A DNA stretch of 64,000 nt, taken from Isoetes taiwanensis (taxonomy: Eukaryota; Streptophyta; Lycopodiopsida; Isoetales; Isoetaceae). This document shows positions 42,588 through 54,551 of this stretch, in pieces. Below the pieces are notes generated by a model. The model had not been told where the DNA came from. It was given only the letters and a program-made list of their open reading frames with translations, and made no database searches. The position numbers and the translations under genes were made by a program. The stretch spans positions 9,497,798 through 9,561,797 of the forward strand of contig JAJEKV010000053.1 of assembly GCA_021234155.1 (NCBI GenBank). The letters run 5' to 3'. Within the stretch, counting starts at the first letter, position 1. Each line of letters opens with the position of its first letter.

Positions 42588-42851
42588 GTCTCACCGCGTT
42601 ATTGGCCCGATTCGAGAATCTCAAAATCTGTCCTGGCCGACGCGTGTGAGACATGGTGGGACCTACTACTAAATTTTGTACTTTTAAAACATGTAACATG
42701 CCAATTCTAATGATTCTTAGCTTAAAATTAGAATTATCAAGTTATTTTATTGTAATTTACAACTTTTTGGTGTCAAAGCTGAATGTCTCACACGTTGCGC
42801 CCAACCCGATTTTGAGAATCTCAAAATCTGTCCTGGCGCGACGTGTGAGAC
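42588..42851 (-). promoter_or_regulatory. Pair of nested palindromes upstream of the H3-like gene
   Basis: 42588-42652 and 42785-42851 are two more copies of the 67-bp palindromic repeat, 197 bp apart start to start. The copy at 42785 is the most perfect: GTCTCACACGTTGCGCC ... TTTTGAGAATCTCAAAA ... GGCGCGACGTGTGAGAC. They lie between the PBS and the TATA box of the H3-like gene. Confidence 0.8.
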
Positions 42852-43043
42852 CTCCCTACTTTTTGGATGTTGGCTCACCAATTTTAGTCTTATTACGTTT
42901 TTATTCATTTTGATTGTTACTAGCTTAGCAAAACTACAAAAATGAGGAAAAATTTTTTCCCATTTTTCGAGGTTTAAGGATCCTATCAAGTTAGTACTAC
43001 TGGGAACATGGTCAGTGCTTTGCTCTTGGTCACCAAGAACATT

Positions 43044-43055
43044 GCTCTGATACCA
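43044..43055 (-). other. Gypsy primer-binding site
   Basis: TGGTATCAGAGC on the minus strand, one base after the 5' LTR, complementary to initiator Met-tRNA. Confidence 0.9.
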
Positions 43056-43056
43056 C

Positions 43057-44719
43057 TGTGACGTCCCCTACTCGTATACGGTGCACTCACCGTATACAAA
43101 CAGGAGTTCATCCCCATACCCACTCCATGCCGATCAGGGGGCCCTCCACCTAACACCGCAAGAACCGTGACGGGTTCCAGTGGGAAGAGTGAAGGGGTCA
43201 TTTACCCCGTCTCCCTCAGGGTCTACCTAGCTGCGGAAGCGTAAACATACATGTCAGTATATAACATAAGCACATAGCCACCTCGAAGGGTGGTCCATCA
43301 CATCTGCATAAACAAGGTGAGCACAATACATATGGGGAGTTCTACCCAAGGCTCGACTCAAGGGAATGACCGACGGCTTGGGTCTCCGTGAGATCATTGC
43401 GCATGTAATTCATGGCAATGGATTTGGCTGCATAAGAACATGGCGTGGGGTTGTCCACTCCATCCGCCCCTCCCGTGCACACTTTGCGAGTAGGTTGAAA
43501 AGTGTTGGGACCCGATCAGAGTTCACGGATGCATAGCCGAAAGGGCTATTCCCGGGTTCATCCTCCCGCCCGATGGGGCGGTAGGGATCACTCCCTCCAG
43601 AGATCTACCCGCCGACTCAAGGTGACTAGAGGGCCACCGCCCTATTCGATCGAACCCATCGGAAAGTGAACACCACTTCACGGGTGTCGAGCCCATGCCT
43701 TGCCCACACGCAGCTGGCAAGCCATCGACCTAGTCACAATGATCCCCGGTAGGCTTTACACACCGGAGGGATCGCTTCAAGAGTCGGGACAGGAACCTCC
43801 TTCTCAGCCAGTCTGGCCCCTTCACCCACAACCCGGTGTGGCTCTTGTACACAGGCCGAATCTATTGTGTGCTAGAGAGGCTAATCTAGGAGCACCTACT
43901 ACCAAGCTTTAGGTCTCTACCCCCCTTCCCAATACAAGGAGTTCATAGAGATACATCATCCACATACATCATAAGAGAACTAAAGAACAAGATCTAATCT
44001 ATATCATAGAGTTAGGTTCTTTAGTTAGAGGCTGGTATCTAGGGATCTAGAAGGCTGTTATGGCCAATTTAATAGGCTAAACCTACTGATTCTATAACTG
44101 AAATAGGGTTTAGACTATCTAGCTGGCCAAATACCATCCTTGAGTGGCTCCTCCCTCGACTGAAGCTCGACCATCCTGGCAAAACGCCGAATCAAGGGAA
44201 ACTAATGATGCAACTCTCTCTCAAAGTGGTGCTGGATGCGATTTTGGCCGCTGAGGCAGCCAAAACAGAAGTTCTAAAACCCTAGAAACGAAAACTTGGG
44301 CAATTTAGGGTTTCACTCCTTTAATAGACAAGGGGTTGGCTAGGGTTTCCAATTATCCCCTTTAGGCATGTGGGATAATTGGGAATGGGCCCACTTGCCA
44401 TTAATGGCTAGGTGGCAAAATGTGCCCACATGGAAATGTGTGCACATTAATGAAGGTGCACATTGGAAAATGTGCACATTAATTGCACCTATGGGTATGG
44501 CCCACTTGGCATAAGGTGTCCATATGGAAATGTGTGCCCACATTAATGTGTACATTGAGAGATGTGCACATTAATGCCAATGCACATTTCTAGCAAGTTG
44601 CCCCCTAGGGCTACCCACTTGGCTATATGTCGGCGTACACGTCAGTCGGGATGGCGTGTACGCGTGACGAGGCAGTACAGTATACGTCCTGGGACCGTAT
44701 ACTGTCCTGGAACGTCACA
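43057..44719 (-). repeat. Gypsy 5' LTR
   Basis: 1663 bp, pairing with 32265-33924. The stretch 44340-44719 is identical to 33545-33924. Differences between the LTRs are mostly clustered small indels (for example near 43135-43165, 43350-43480 and 44135-44240). Confidence 0.93.
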
Positions 44720-44724
44720 CCAAG

Positions 44725-45712
44725 CTTCTGTACAGTGTGGAAGTTGAAGTCTTACTCAAGGTGTAATTGATATATCCTAGGTCATATTTATTAATAAATA
44801 GATTTCTTCCGACTTCTTCAGGGGCTTCTTGGATACTAGCTCAGTTACTGAAAATGGTTTGTAGATTGTACATTTTATTGCTGTATCAACAAGATTAAAA
44901 TGATGAATAAGCTTGTTTCCGATGGATGTGACATCTGCAGGAGGAGCATTACAAACAATGCTTAATGACAGTGCTTGGAAAGTTGGCATTAACCTGAATA
45001 GACATTGCCATATCCATGAGCGATATCAAGCAGAAAGGTAAACTGTGGTAACAATAAAAATATTTCAAGTACTTTGTAAATTGATATTCACATCTCAACC
45101 AAGATCTCTATGCAAGTAAATGGAGACTTACATGTCTGGTCAAATGTGAATAAAGTTGCTGGGCCATATGCGATCAAAGTTGTTGGCACAATTATAGAAA
45201 AAAGCAAGTGCAAAAATGGCAAAGATATGAAGCTTTTCCTGCATGGCAATGTTGAGAAAGCCATCATTTGAGTGTTCTTTACTGACATGGCTAAGCAACC
45301 CTTCTACCATTAGTATGCTTACCTTATAGAAATACAAATACAAGAAGAATTCAGATTTTTAGACACATGGCAAAGGAAGTCTTAACTGTAAATAGTATTC
45401 GCGTATTCAAAAAATGCAAGGAGAAGAAGAATTTGGAGTTCGTCTGACATTTGCATTTGTCCAAGCCAAAACAGGGGCATGAAATCCATAGAAGCTTTGG
45501 CAACTTGTGTCCATGTATGCTCTTATGCATAAGCATAAGTTTCGCTCGGTGGGTCCATGCTTATCATTTGAGATTTGATTCATGTCTTTGCATCTTTACT
45601 TGTAGTTAACTTCTGATTAAATAAAGGCTGACGTCCTTCAACCCCGAGGGATTCACCTATATGTGTATTGGATATGCCATCTACAAAGATGGGGTCAGGT
45701 AAAAACCCCTTA
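44725..45712 (-). other. Exon-like segments flanking the gypsy insertion, gene unidentified
   Basis: Minus-strand segments with splice-like borders: about 45320-45150 (SKEHSNDGFLNIAMQEKLHI, then FSIIVPTTLIAYGPATLF, donor GTAAGT), 45045-44998 (acceptor CCACAG; FTFLLDIAHGYGNVYS; donor GTTAAT) and 44940-44800 (acceptor CTGCAG; TSIGNKLIHHFNLVDTAIKC). They suggest a membrane protein gene or relic into which the gypsy element inserted. I do not recognise the family. Confidence 0.35.
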
Positions 45713-45860
45713 ATATGTAGCATAATAACAGGGGGTTACTTTTAGATTTTTATACGCTTTTTCACATGGTTTTTCTATGATTTCGTTGTTGTATTCGTTG
45801 AGGTGTACTAAATAGTATTTCTAGAGTGCACCTTTTATGGGCCGTTGATTTTCGTTGGTT
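45713..45860 (+). repeat. Non-autonomous repeat, family C, copy 3
   Basis: Starts AATATGTAGCATAATAACAG followed by GGGGTT, then TACGCTTTTTCAC, TATGATTTCGTTG and CTAGAGTGCACC. Opposite orientation to copies at 8391-8709 and 11216-11407. Confidence 0.6.
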
Positions 45861-45904
45861 GGAACAATCCGAGGGTTGTTGTCTTTCTCTGCATGTGTTT
45901 GTGC

Positions 45905-46096
45905 ATGAACACTACGCATGTGTATGCATGTGCATGTGCACATGCATGTGCATGTGTGTGCATGTGTATTGTGCATGTGCAAGTGCACATGCATGTGCAT
46001 GTGTGTGCATGTGTATTGTGCATGTGCAAGTGCAAGTGCATGTGCATGTGTGCATGTGTGTGCATGTGTGCATATGCATGTGTGTGCATGTGTGTT
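45905..46096 (+). repeat. (TGCATGTG)n microsatellite
   Basis: About 190 bp of alternating GCATGTG, TGTGCATG and CACATGCATG units. Cys/His-rich frames on both strands here are artefacts. Confidence 0.92.
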
Positions 46097-46462
46097 GCAA
46101 AACCCCCTTTTGTTTCCTTCCTAAGATTTGCTGCAGATTCAAGTTTAGGCCCTCTGTTTGCTTCCAACTCTTGGATATTCCTGACTGCCGGATTGTTCAT
46201 AGCAGCCAGCCTTTAGCTTCAATCAACAAACGGATTCTTATGCACACAACAAAGCGGATTATTCCACCCTTTTCCATGTCACGCAGATCAGTCAAATAGT
46301 GGCCACAAGAATGCATTTATATTGTAGGTTTGGAACTTTAATCGAACCATAAGGTGAATCATGCATTACCTTTAAGCTAGAGATGGAGCATTCAAAATCA
46401 TATGGATTGATAAACAATGGTGTCATTGTGAAAGAGAAATAGTTGTAGCGGAAGTAACAATA
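46097..46462. other. Spacer, nothing recognised
   Basis: No gene or repeat ends identified. Confidence 0.35.
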
Positions 46463-47107
46463 TGTAGCATAATAATAGGGGGGGGTTTTTTTGTTGCAAA
46501 TTTTATGACTTTCGGAATAATGGGATCAATCATCTATTTTTATGGTAACTTTTACTTATGTTCTATTTGTTTTATTGTCATCAAATTCAAAAAGTGCAGT
46601 GATGAAAGCCTCAAATGAATTCTAGTTTTTTTTCCGGTTTGAATTCTAAAATTTTTTGTCACACCTGGGAGGGGGGACGTCTCTAAGGCCCCGAAGGGGC
46701 AAAAAAAAATTTTTTGCAACACAAACCATTAACATCCAACATGTAAAAATTAAATCCCCCAACACATAACAACCAACACATAACAACCATTGACATTAAC
46801 AACCAACACATAACTATCATTGACATTAATTAACACAACCATTGGGTCCAACACATTTAAATTAAAATCCCCCTTAAACCCCCTTTGGTTTGGGTGCATA
46901 TTCACACCTGTGACTTTAGGGCAGCTTAGAGCCCTCATAATTGGGGACATTTTGCACTATGAAAACAACATCATATAGTATTCCCATTGAAATCTCCAAG
47001 TAGTATTTCATGAATCTGTTAGTAAGATAAAGCAAATTTTGTAATTTGCATACCCCACAAAATCCAGGAACTTTTACGCATCTTTATAGGATTAAGGAAT
47101 AAGGTGT
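46463..47107 (-). repeat. Non-autonomous repeat, family A, copy 3 (first of a head-to-tail chain)
   Basis: Plus-strand start AATATGTAGCATAATAATAG plus a G run. Internally it is the reverse complement of 7290-7960, including the GGCCCCGAAGGGGC palindrome at about 46688 and CAAACCCCCTTTGG-type blocks. It ends where AATATGTAGCAC begins the next element at 47107. Confidence 0.65.
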
Positions 47108-47521
47108 GAATATGTAGCACAATGATAGGGGGTTCCAAGGAGATTTGATATGGATGTAAAAATAACAATTCCAACCATAGACCATATTCTTAAAACAATT
47201 GAATGGGTTGTTGTTAAGAAAAAATACAGATTTAAGATAAAAAATAATCATGTTAGCTCACTGGTTATACAGATGAAAAATACAGATTGAGTTATTTTGA
47301 TAGAGGTTCGAGCCCCGTACTTCATATTCTAAAACCTTAGGCAAAGCCGTATGGAGGTTCCATATTCCATCAAAACCTTAGGCGAACTCATATTTCACAT
47401 TTTTAAATCATAGGCATCCCCAATCATAAATCACCATAAGCAAAACGAGAGCTGTAGGTCGTAGGATCAATGGATCCGACGATTATAGTAGTCTGAGGTG
47501 CACCTCGTCTAGAATATGTAG
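47107..47521 (+). repeat. SINE-like repeat, family B, copy 2
   Basis: Starts GAATATGTAGCACAATGATAG; has TTAGCTCACTGGTTA and a B-box variant GGTTCGAGCCC; ends GAGGTGCACCTCGTCTAG. A perfect 12-bp palindrome GAGGTGCACCTC sits just before the end. Confidence 0.7.
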
Positions 47522-47954
47522 CACAATAACAAGGGTATTTGATATGGATGTAAAAATAACAATTCCAACTATAGACCATATCCCTAGACCAATTGAATAG
47601 GTGGTTGTTAAAAAAAAATATAGATTTAAGATGAAAAATAATCATGTTAGCTCACTGGTTATATTGGTCAAAGTAGTCATATTAGAACTTTGAGTCATTT
47701 TAATAGAGGTTCGAGCCTTCGTACTTCATATTCTAAAACCTTAGGCGAAGCCGTATAGAGGTTCCACATTTCATCAAATCCCATATTTCATATTTCAAAA
47801 TCATAGGCATTCCCAATCACAAATTACCATAAGCGACAAATCACCATAAGCGAAATGAGATGTGCCCAGAGGCCTCAACATACGGTCTAGGCCGTAGGAT
47901 CGATGGATCCGACGACTATGGTAGTCTGAGGTGCACCTCGTTTAGAATATGTAG
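47512..47954 (+). repeat. SINE-like repeat, family B, copy 3
   Basis: Starts GAATATGTAGCACAATAACA, immediately after copy 2; same A/B boxes; ends GAGGTGCACCTCGTTTAG then AATATGTAG. Includes GGCCGTAGGATCGATGG, the motif repeated at 6334-6598. Confidence 0.7.
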
Positions 47955-48420
47955 AATAAATTTAGAATATTTACCACTATTCTAGTAGAAAACCCCTTTT
48001 CATACTCATATACAACCCTCTGCATGTATATCCCATACAATATTCCTATAAAGAAACTAGTAAACTTTTATATGTATTCTTTGCCCGTGTTTAACATTTT
48101 AACATATTTTTATTTTTATAATATATATATTCTATACCCTTAGTGTATTTTTCATGCAACTGATCCTATACTTGGGGGGTTTTTTTTTTTTTTTTGGATA
48201 CATATACATAAGCAAATGCTAATAAGAAATCCCTAAAAGCAGTCGCTGATGTTATTTACGCACTATAAATGTGCACCCCACCAAAAGAAAAAAAAGCTTG
48301 TGCCCATGTGCATGTTTATAGAATGTGGAAATGTATGCTCTCATCGCTACTTAATAAGTTGCTCAACTGGAATGAGCATTCATAGGCTTCTCTTAGTGGC
48401 GAATGACAGATTGCTCTCTA
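47955..48420. other. AT-rich spacer with poly-T run
   Basis: T run of about 18 bases at 48180-48197. No gene seen. Confidence 0.4.
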
Positions 48421-48925
48421 CTTGTAGTCACTCCCAACTACTGGGAGGTGCAGTGACGGATGGCGCCTGTGAGCCTGCGAGAGCGTGCCTGAGCGTATGC
48501 GCCTGAGAGCATGCCTGGATCGGTGGAGCGCTTTGGTGAGGAGGCACCTCCACTGGGCGATTTCCCTGAGCGGTTTCTCTGAGCGCCGCCTTCCCTGAGC
48601 GTCTGGGCAATTGGCGTTGGGGGCGTCTGTTTTCCAGCACACAGTTGTGAAGAGGTTACGGTTCGGAGGCGTTTGGTGAAGTCTTGTCTGTTGGAGGTAT
48701 GCTTATTGCTTCTTGCAATAGCATGGATTTTTGGATGTGTAGTCATCCTGGCAACAGTTTTTTCCCAGGTGGTTTTTAATCTGGGCCATGGTGATTATGT
48801 TTTGTTCTGTGGGCTTCGGTCCTTGTTCTGGTTAGGGACTTCAGTCCCGTCTTGTACTTGTGGTCCCATAACCCGATTGGGTTCCGTGGACATTAAAAGT
48901 TTCTTCCTTCCTTCCTTCCTTCCAA
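48421..48925 (+). other. GC-rich segment with CTGAGCG repeats, ending in (TTCC)n
   Basis: CTGAGCG or a close variant recurs about five times between 48488 and 48602. The stretch ends with CCTTCCTTCCTTCC at 48908-48922. The GC content stands out from the surroundings. It could be a retroposed transcript with a simple-sequence tail; no coding frame is convincing. Confidence 0.4.
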
Positions 48926-49478
48926 CTACGAAGACTATGATATTTATTTCAGACAGAAGATGAGATAATCGTTGGATCCTATTTTAGTGTTGTTTTAGTC
49001 TTGTCCTGGATATTATAGATTAGCTTTGTTTATATGAGAGCTAGGATTCACAAATGCACAATTCATACGGATATAGCTTATTATGCTGGAATGGCAAGCT
49101 ATGATACTGTGTTCACACAGGTAGCAAGCTGCAAAATTGTGACATGATTAATTTCATTGCTTTTGCTTGTATTTTAGCTTTCCAAAGAAGAATAGAAGGG
49201 CATACCTCTCAAAGCATAATTTGCATGCCTCTTCATGATGTGCATCCACCTGAAGAAAGCTTTAAAGTAGGTTTTGCCGAGTTGTATGGTTGCATAGTTG
49301 TGATTTGTGTATTGGGCAAAGGTTCTTCCACAGGATAGAGACCAAAGTTGCAAGCTGTAATAAGCTAAATTGTTGCCAATGGACAAACTATAGGATATTT
49401 GAAATCTCTGCTTGTAATATAATTCCAATTTGTATCCTGAATACATATATATTATTATTATGTATACAAGAAATTTAT
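48926..49478. other. Spacer, nothing recognised
   Basis: AT-rich, no gene seen. Confidence 0.35.
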
Positions 49479-49500
49479 CGCGGCGGCCAAGGCCGCCGCG
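49479..49500. repeat. GC-rich perfect palindrome
   Basis: Ten-base arms CGCGGCGGCC and GGCCGCCGCG around a central AA, in AT-rich surroundings. Flanking AAGAAAT and ATTTCTT extend the inverted repeat. Confidence 0.9.
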
Positions 49501-50660
49501 AACATTTCTTTCGTTCCAAACCTGTGTTGGTAGATCCGTTATTAATGTCCAATTTATGATGGCTCTTCGAAGTAGTGAATTTGTGTCAGTTTGAAATTAT
49601 ACAAAATACATTCCTAAACATGCGAGGTTGAACCAGTAATTTTCTACAAAATTCCTTTTTCATTGAAGTACTAAGGTCTTTGTTTTAGAGATATGTCTAG
49701 TAACTTTGTTCATGCAAATAGGATCAACAATTAAACTACACAAAAAATTTCTTGCCATTATGAGAAGTTCCTATTTTTCACGATTTGTGCTATGGAAATG
49801 GATCTTTGATAAGGCAAGAAGCCCTCAAGCAGGTCATATGAAAATTAACATATTGGAAGCAACATAAACCTAGAAGATAGGTAGATACCAGCAATATAAG
49901 GCAACAATAGGTGGTTGGAACTCGAGCTGCACACAAGTTAGAATAGAAACATTTGACATGGGATACATTGTAGGTAAGCAAAACCAAAAAAGAAAAAATG
50001 GGGGCATGAGAAACGATGGAAGAAGAAATACTAAGTGGAGACAACATAGCAATGCTCCCAATGTGAATATGGATAAACTCCTGTTTTTAATGTAGGTCTT
50101 TCAATTCAATTATTTAGTTTGGGCAATTTACAACAATGCTGCCGTATTGTATCTACGAAAATACCCCCATATATTTCCTATATTCCCGTATATGCTAGTT
50201 GGGTGGAGTTTTTGCGAAAATCCTTCATTTCCTTTCATTAATCTAGTCCCAGCAATATCACTACCTTCCTAATGATTGTCCTAAATTTTTATTTCATTAA
50301 TTTTGGCCCAGCAATATACCAATACCTTCTTGATGATTGTCCAAAATTTTTATTAAGGAATTTTCATGACTGAGGAGCCTTCCGAATCGAAATGTAGAAC
50401 TCTTAGTCATAGTCAGGGAATGATCTTTTCATGTTTTGCTTATGGTTATGCCATCGTAAGGATGAGCCATTGTAAGTTGTCGTTTATGACATGTGGACTA
50501 GAAATACAGCCAACCCAGAGCCAAAAGATTTTCGACTGCCGCAGTTTATCTGCCCCAAATTTAGACCGGAGTATTGAGCACTCCAAATACTCGGAATATT
50601 TGATAGAATATTCTAAATTCAGTATTTAAAGTTAACCTAGGGGGATCTAGATTAAAGGAG
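49501..50660. other. Spacer upstream of RPS14
   Basis: AT-rich; a near-direct repeat around CCCAGCAATATMCCAATACC... lies at 50240-50350. No gene seen. Confidence 0.4.
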
Positions 50661-50817
50661 TGGCACAAGAAAATATGGCCCATCGAAATATAAAACCCTA
50701 ATTTCTGATTGGAACCCTAATTTTTGGTTGGGCCATCGAAACCCTATTTTTTGTTGGAAGTTTCGGCTTTCTCAGCGATTCCCAGCTCATCCTTCGGTCG
50801 TGCTCAAGCGCTCAAAC
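50661..50817 (+). promoter_or_regulatory. RPS14 promoter and leader: telo boxes and site II motifs
   Basis: AAACCCTAA at 50693-50701 and AACCCTAA at 50713-50720 are telo boxes. TGGCCCAT near 50676 and TTGGGCCA at 50728-50735 are site II type elements. This pair is typical of plant ribosomal protein genes and links expression to cell growth and division. The transcription start is not fixed. Confidence 0.75.
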
Positions 50818-51678
<861 letters not shown>

Positions 51679-52910
51679 GGAATCCAGCAACTTGGGATGG
51701 AAGTTCTTTTGTTTTTCATCAAGCTGTGAACATTTTTTTAGGGTTCTTGATTTCTGATAAGCTAGAGGAGTATGTGCAAAAGCTTATGTAATCTGGGATT
51801 GTGAGTTAAATGAGCATAGCACATTAAAAGACATGTTGTGCATTGAATGTAATTTTTGACGTGTTGTGGGAAAATTTGTGGTGGCTTTTCATGAAGGATA
51901 TTGCATATAGCAGTATGATGCCAAGGGCACTGCATCCATGTGATTAAGAGAAGCAATCTTTGCAAATTTCAATCTTTGCATTGTTGGCTCTTTCGTTTTG
52001 TCCCCATCTTTTAAGTTATTTGATAGGATTTAGAATTAGAGGAAGAAGGAAACTAGAGATTCTCCAGCAACTTCTGAAATTGAGCAGGTTGAGGTTCTTC
52101 TTGGGCAAAGGAAACCTGACATCTAGCTTGCCTGTATACATCAATCTCCTGTATACATCATCATCTCCAAGAGCTCTTTTTGCAACAAAGAATTTAAATA
52201 GAATAGGAAAATTAACAATTTGTTCCCCGAAAACTGCTGGAATCTATAAAGCAATGAATCCAGATGTAATTAGTATACAGCTATGGACAGTAAGAATGTC
52301 AGACTGCAATTTGAAAGCCAAATTATATAGAGTTGCATGTCTCGGATATTAACAATTAGAGCAAAATACGACATAATACCCAGTTTTTCTTCCCTTTTGA
52401 ATGACTATTTAGGATTCTCCTAAGGTGGCTCTTCATAAGACCTTTACTAGTGTTTGACTTTCCCCATATGGCCTCAAAACAAAGCTTAGAACTCCCCATT
52501 GGACTTGTTAAAAGAAAGATCATAATGGTATGATTACCACTTGTAGCATGGTTTTACTAAGAGATTCACCATTGGTTTTCTGTACTATACCAAGTGAACT
52601 GCCGCTTGCCAAGGTAATTTTCTTTCTGTAAACTAGATGTTGCAAACTCTGTGCTGCCACTTGTGGTCTGGTTTGCTTGCCATTTGTGGTCTAATCTCTT
52701 GTAACAATGTGCTGATTCTTTTGGGTTTATAATCTTATGTATATTTGTAAGCGTCCTTGAAAGTTGGTTCGCGTGTGCATGTGCCGAAACTTTTTACTTT
52801 TTTTGGCTCCTTCGAGTCGTAGCGGTGGTTATGTATAAGATGGGCTCCATACTTAGGAAATATTCCAATGGACTACATGGGAAATGGATCATGGAATATG
52901 AAGTAATATC
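51679..52910. other. RPS14 3' flank and spacer
   Basis: Holds the RPS14 3' untranslated region. The plus-strand frame 51960-52352 (130 residues) shows no recognisable domain and is not called. Confidence 0.4.
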
Positions 52911-54551
52911 TGTGACGCTCCCTGAACATATACGGCGCTCCGAACGTATACATACAGGGACTTCCCCCTCCCATGGCAATCAGCTCACCATGAGCAGGGC
53001 CCTCCGTCTAACTCGGACCATCCGTAGAGAGATGCCCGGGTGAAGCACACGGAGGTGTCATTTGGCCCACGCCTTCAATGGGACTCCTAAGTTGCGGAAG
53101 CGTGAATACATGTTAGCACACAACATAAATCATATATAAATAACTACCATGAAGGGTGGCACATCCATCCAAGTACTAACGGCAAAGAATATGCATCTAA
53201 TCCTAAGGAAAACACCCCAAACCCCAGGTTCTACCCCGGTTCAGACTCCTGTGAGGATGGGTGGACGGCTCGATCTCAAGAGATCAGCAGACAGAGGTAT
53301 AACTTTGGCGTTATCGGCATAGAACAAAGGGCTAGGGTTGTCCACTCCATCCGCCCCTCCTGTGCACACTTTGCAGATGAGTCGAATCATGTTATGGCAT
53401 CACTACAGCCTTCCGGAGACGCAGACTCAAGGTATCACCCTTCGAGCCTACTCCAGGTTTCATGAAGACCTGTCCGATAAAGGCGGGGGGAAGCGCCCCT
53501 TCCGGGATCCAAGCGGTTCCATGGGTGAGCTAGAGAATACGTGCGCGCATCAGCGACCCCCGCATCCGTGCAGGACTTACTCCCCTAAATCTACACAAAA
53601 AATACGGGGTGCCCCATCACGGGTCACACCTGCGCACCCGTGGAGTGTCGGACCCATACCCGACCCTCGTGGCCAGGCTATCGGGCCTAGCCCTTTCAGA
53701 GGAGTCCCAGGAGCCTTTTATGTTCGTGCAAGACCCCACCCCCACTTCACCACTGCGTCCCTTCTCTGGTGCTGAGCAATTCCATAGCATCCACGGCTCG
53801 GTGGTCTCTTGTGCACAGGCCGCATCTATTGGGAATAATACAGGGTTCTATCTAGGAGCATACTACCAACATGGCTCAGAGGTCTCTACCCCCCTGTAAT
53901 CCCCCATCTCCAGAAGTCTAGTCAAACAAAGAACTACAAATCCATCCATTCCAAGTAAATACAGAACTAGAGCAGATCTAGAGATAATAATACTCACCAT
54001 ATCAATCAAGGGTTAGCCTAATAGGTAAACCCCAGAGAAAACAGAGAGAGAACACACCACAGAGAGGCGCTACGCTATAGATCAACAAAGAAGCCTAACA
54101 GAGGCGCTAACCTACTAGAATCACAACTAAGCTAACTATGTACTAACCGGAACCATAGCTAGCTCCACTATCCCTCTGGGTCGCCATCCTTCTGGCTGGA
54201 ACAGGGTCGAATAGCATCTCAGGGTTGGGCAGCATCTCCTCCTCCATCTCCAATTGCCCCAATTCGAATTGGGGCAAATTGGGGTGCAACCCCCAATTTG
54301 GGTGTCCCAAATTGGAAACTCTGTCTTGCCCAATCGATTTGGGCCAGATGGCGACTTTAGGTCGGTTAATATTAGCTAATTTGGTATTTTAACCCTTTTT
54401 AATATTAGGATAAGCCCTAAATTCGAATTAGGGTTTTGGGTATTAACATAGCTAACCTTAGCTTATGAATAATTAATGTGCCATTAATTATTCATAATGA
54501 CGTGTCACGTATTTATACCTAAATAGGCGTATAAATATGTGGAACGTCACA
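52911..54551 (-). repeat. LTR of a second gypsy element of the same family
   Basis: 1641 bp, starts TGTGACGCTCCC and ends AACGTCACA, followed at 54552 by the polypurine-tract sequence TTCTCCCCACCTTA. It therefore has the same orientation and role (3' LTR, minus strand) as 32265-33924. Shared blocks include GGTTGTCCACTCCATCCGCC and GCGGAAGCGTGAATACAT. It is clearly diverged from the complete element. Confidence 0.85.

Larger units (their letters stand above)
32265..44719 (-). mobile_element. Ty3/gypsy chromovirus carrying a histone H3/CENH3-like cassette
   Basis: LTRs at 32265-33924 (3' LTR in element sense) and 43057-44719 (5' LTR), 1660 and 1663 bp. Both begin TGTGACGTCCC and end AACGTCACA; target duplication CCAAG at 32260-32264 and 44720-44724. 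PBS at 43044-43055 and a polypurine tract beside 33925. Order on the minus strand: 5' LTR, PBS, histone H3/CENH3-like region, 197-residue ORF, gag, protease, RT, RNase H, integrase, chromodomain, 3' LTR. The last several hundred LTR bases are identical between copies, implying recent insertion, yet coding regions are full of small frame breaks. Gypsy order (integrase after RNase H) and a C-terminal chromodomain make it a chromovirus. Confidence 0.95.

Noticed and set aside
45826-46299. Cys/His-rich frames of 76-157 residues on both strands
   Set aside because: They translate the TGCATGTG microsatellite.
47107-47954. Helitron identity of the family B repeats
   Set aside because: Ends in CTAG after a palindrome in one copy, but the 5' end does not start TC, other copies end TTAG, and the A-T insertion rule is not met; class left open.
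51960-52352. 130-residue frame downstream of RPS14
   Set aside because: No domain, no promoter or splice support, composition like flanking AT-rich DNA.
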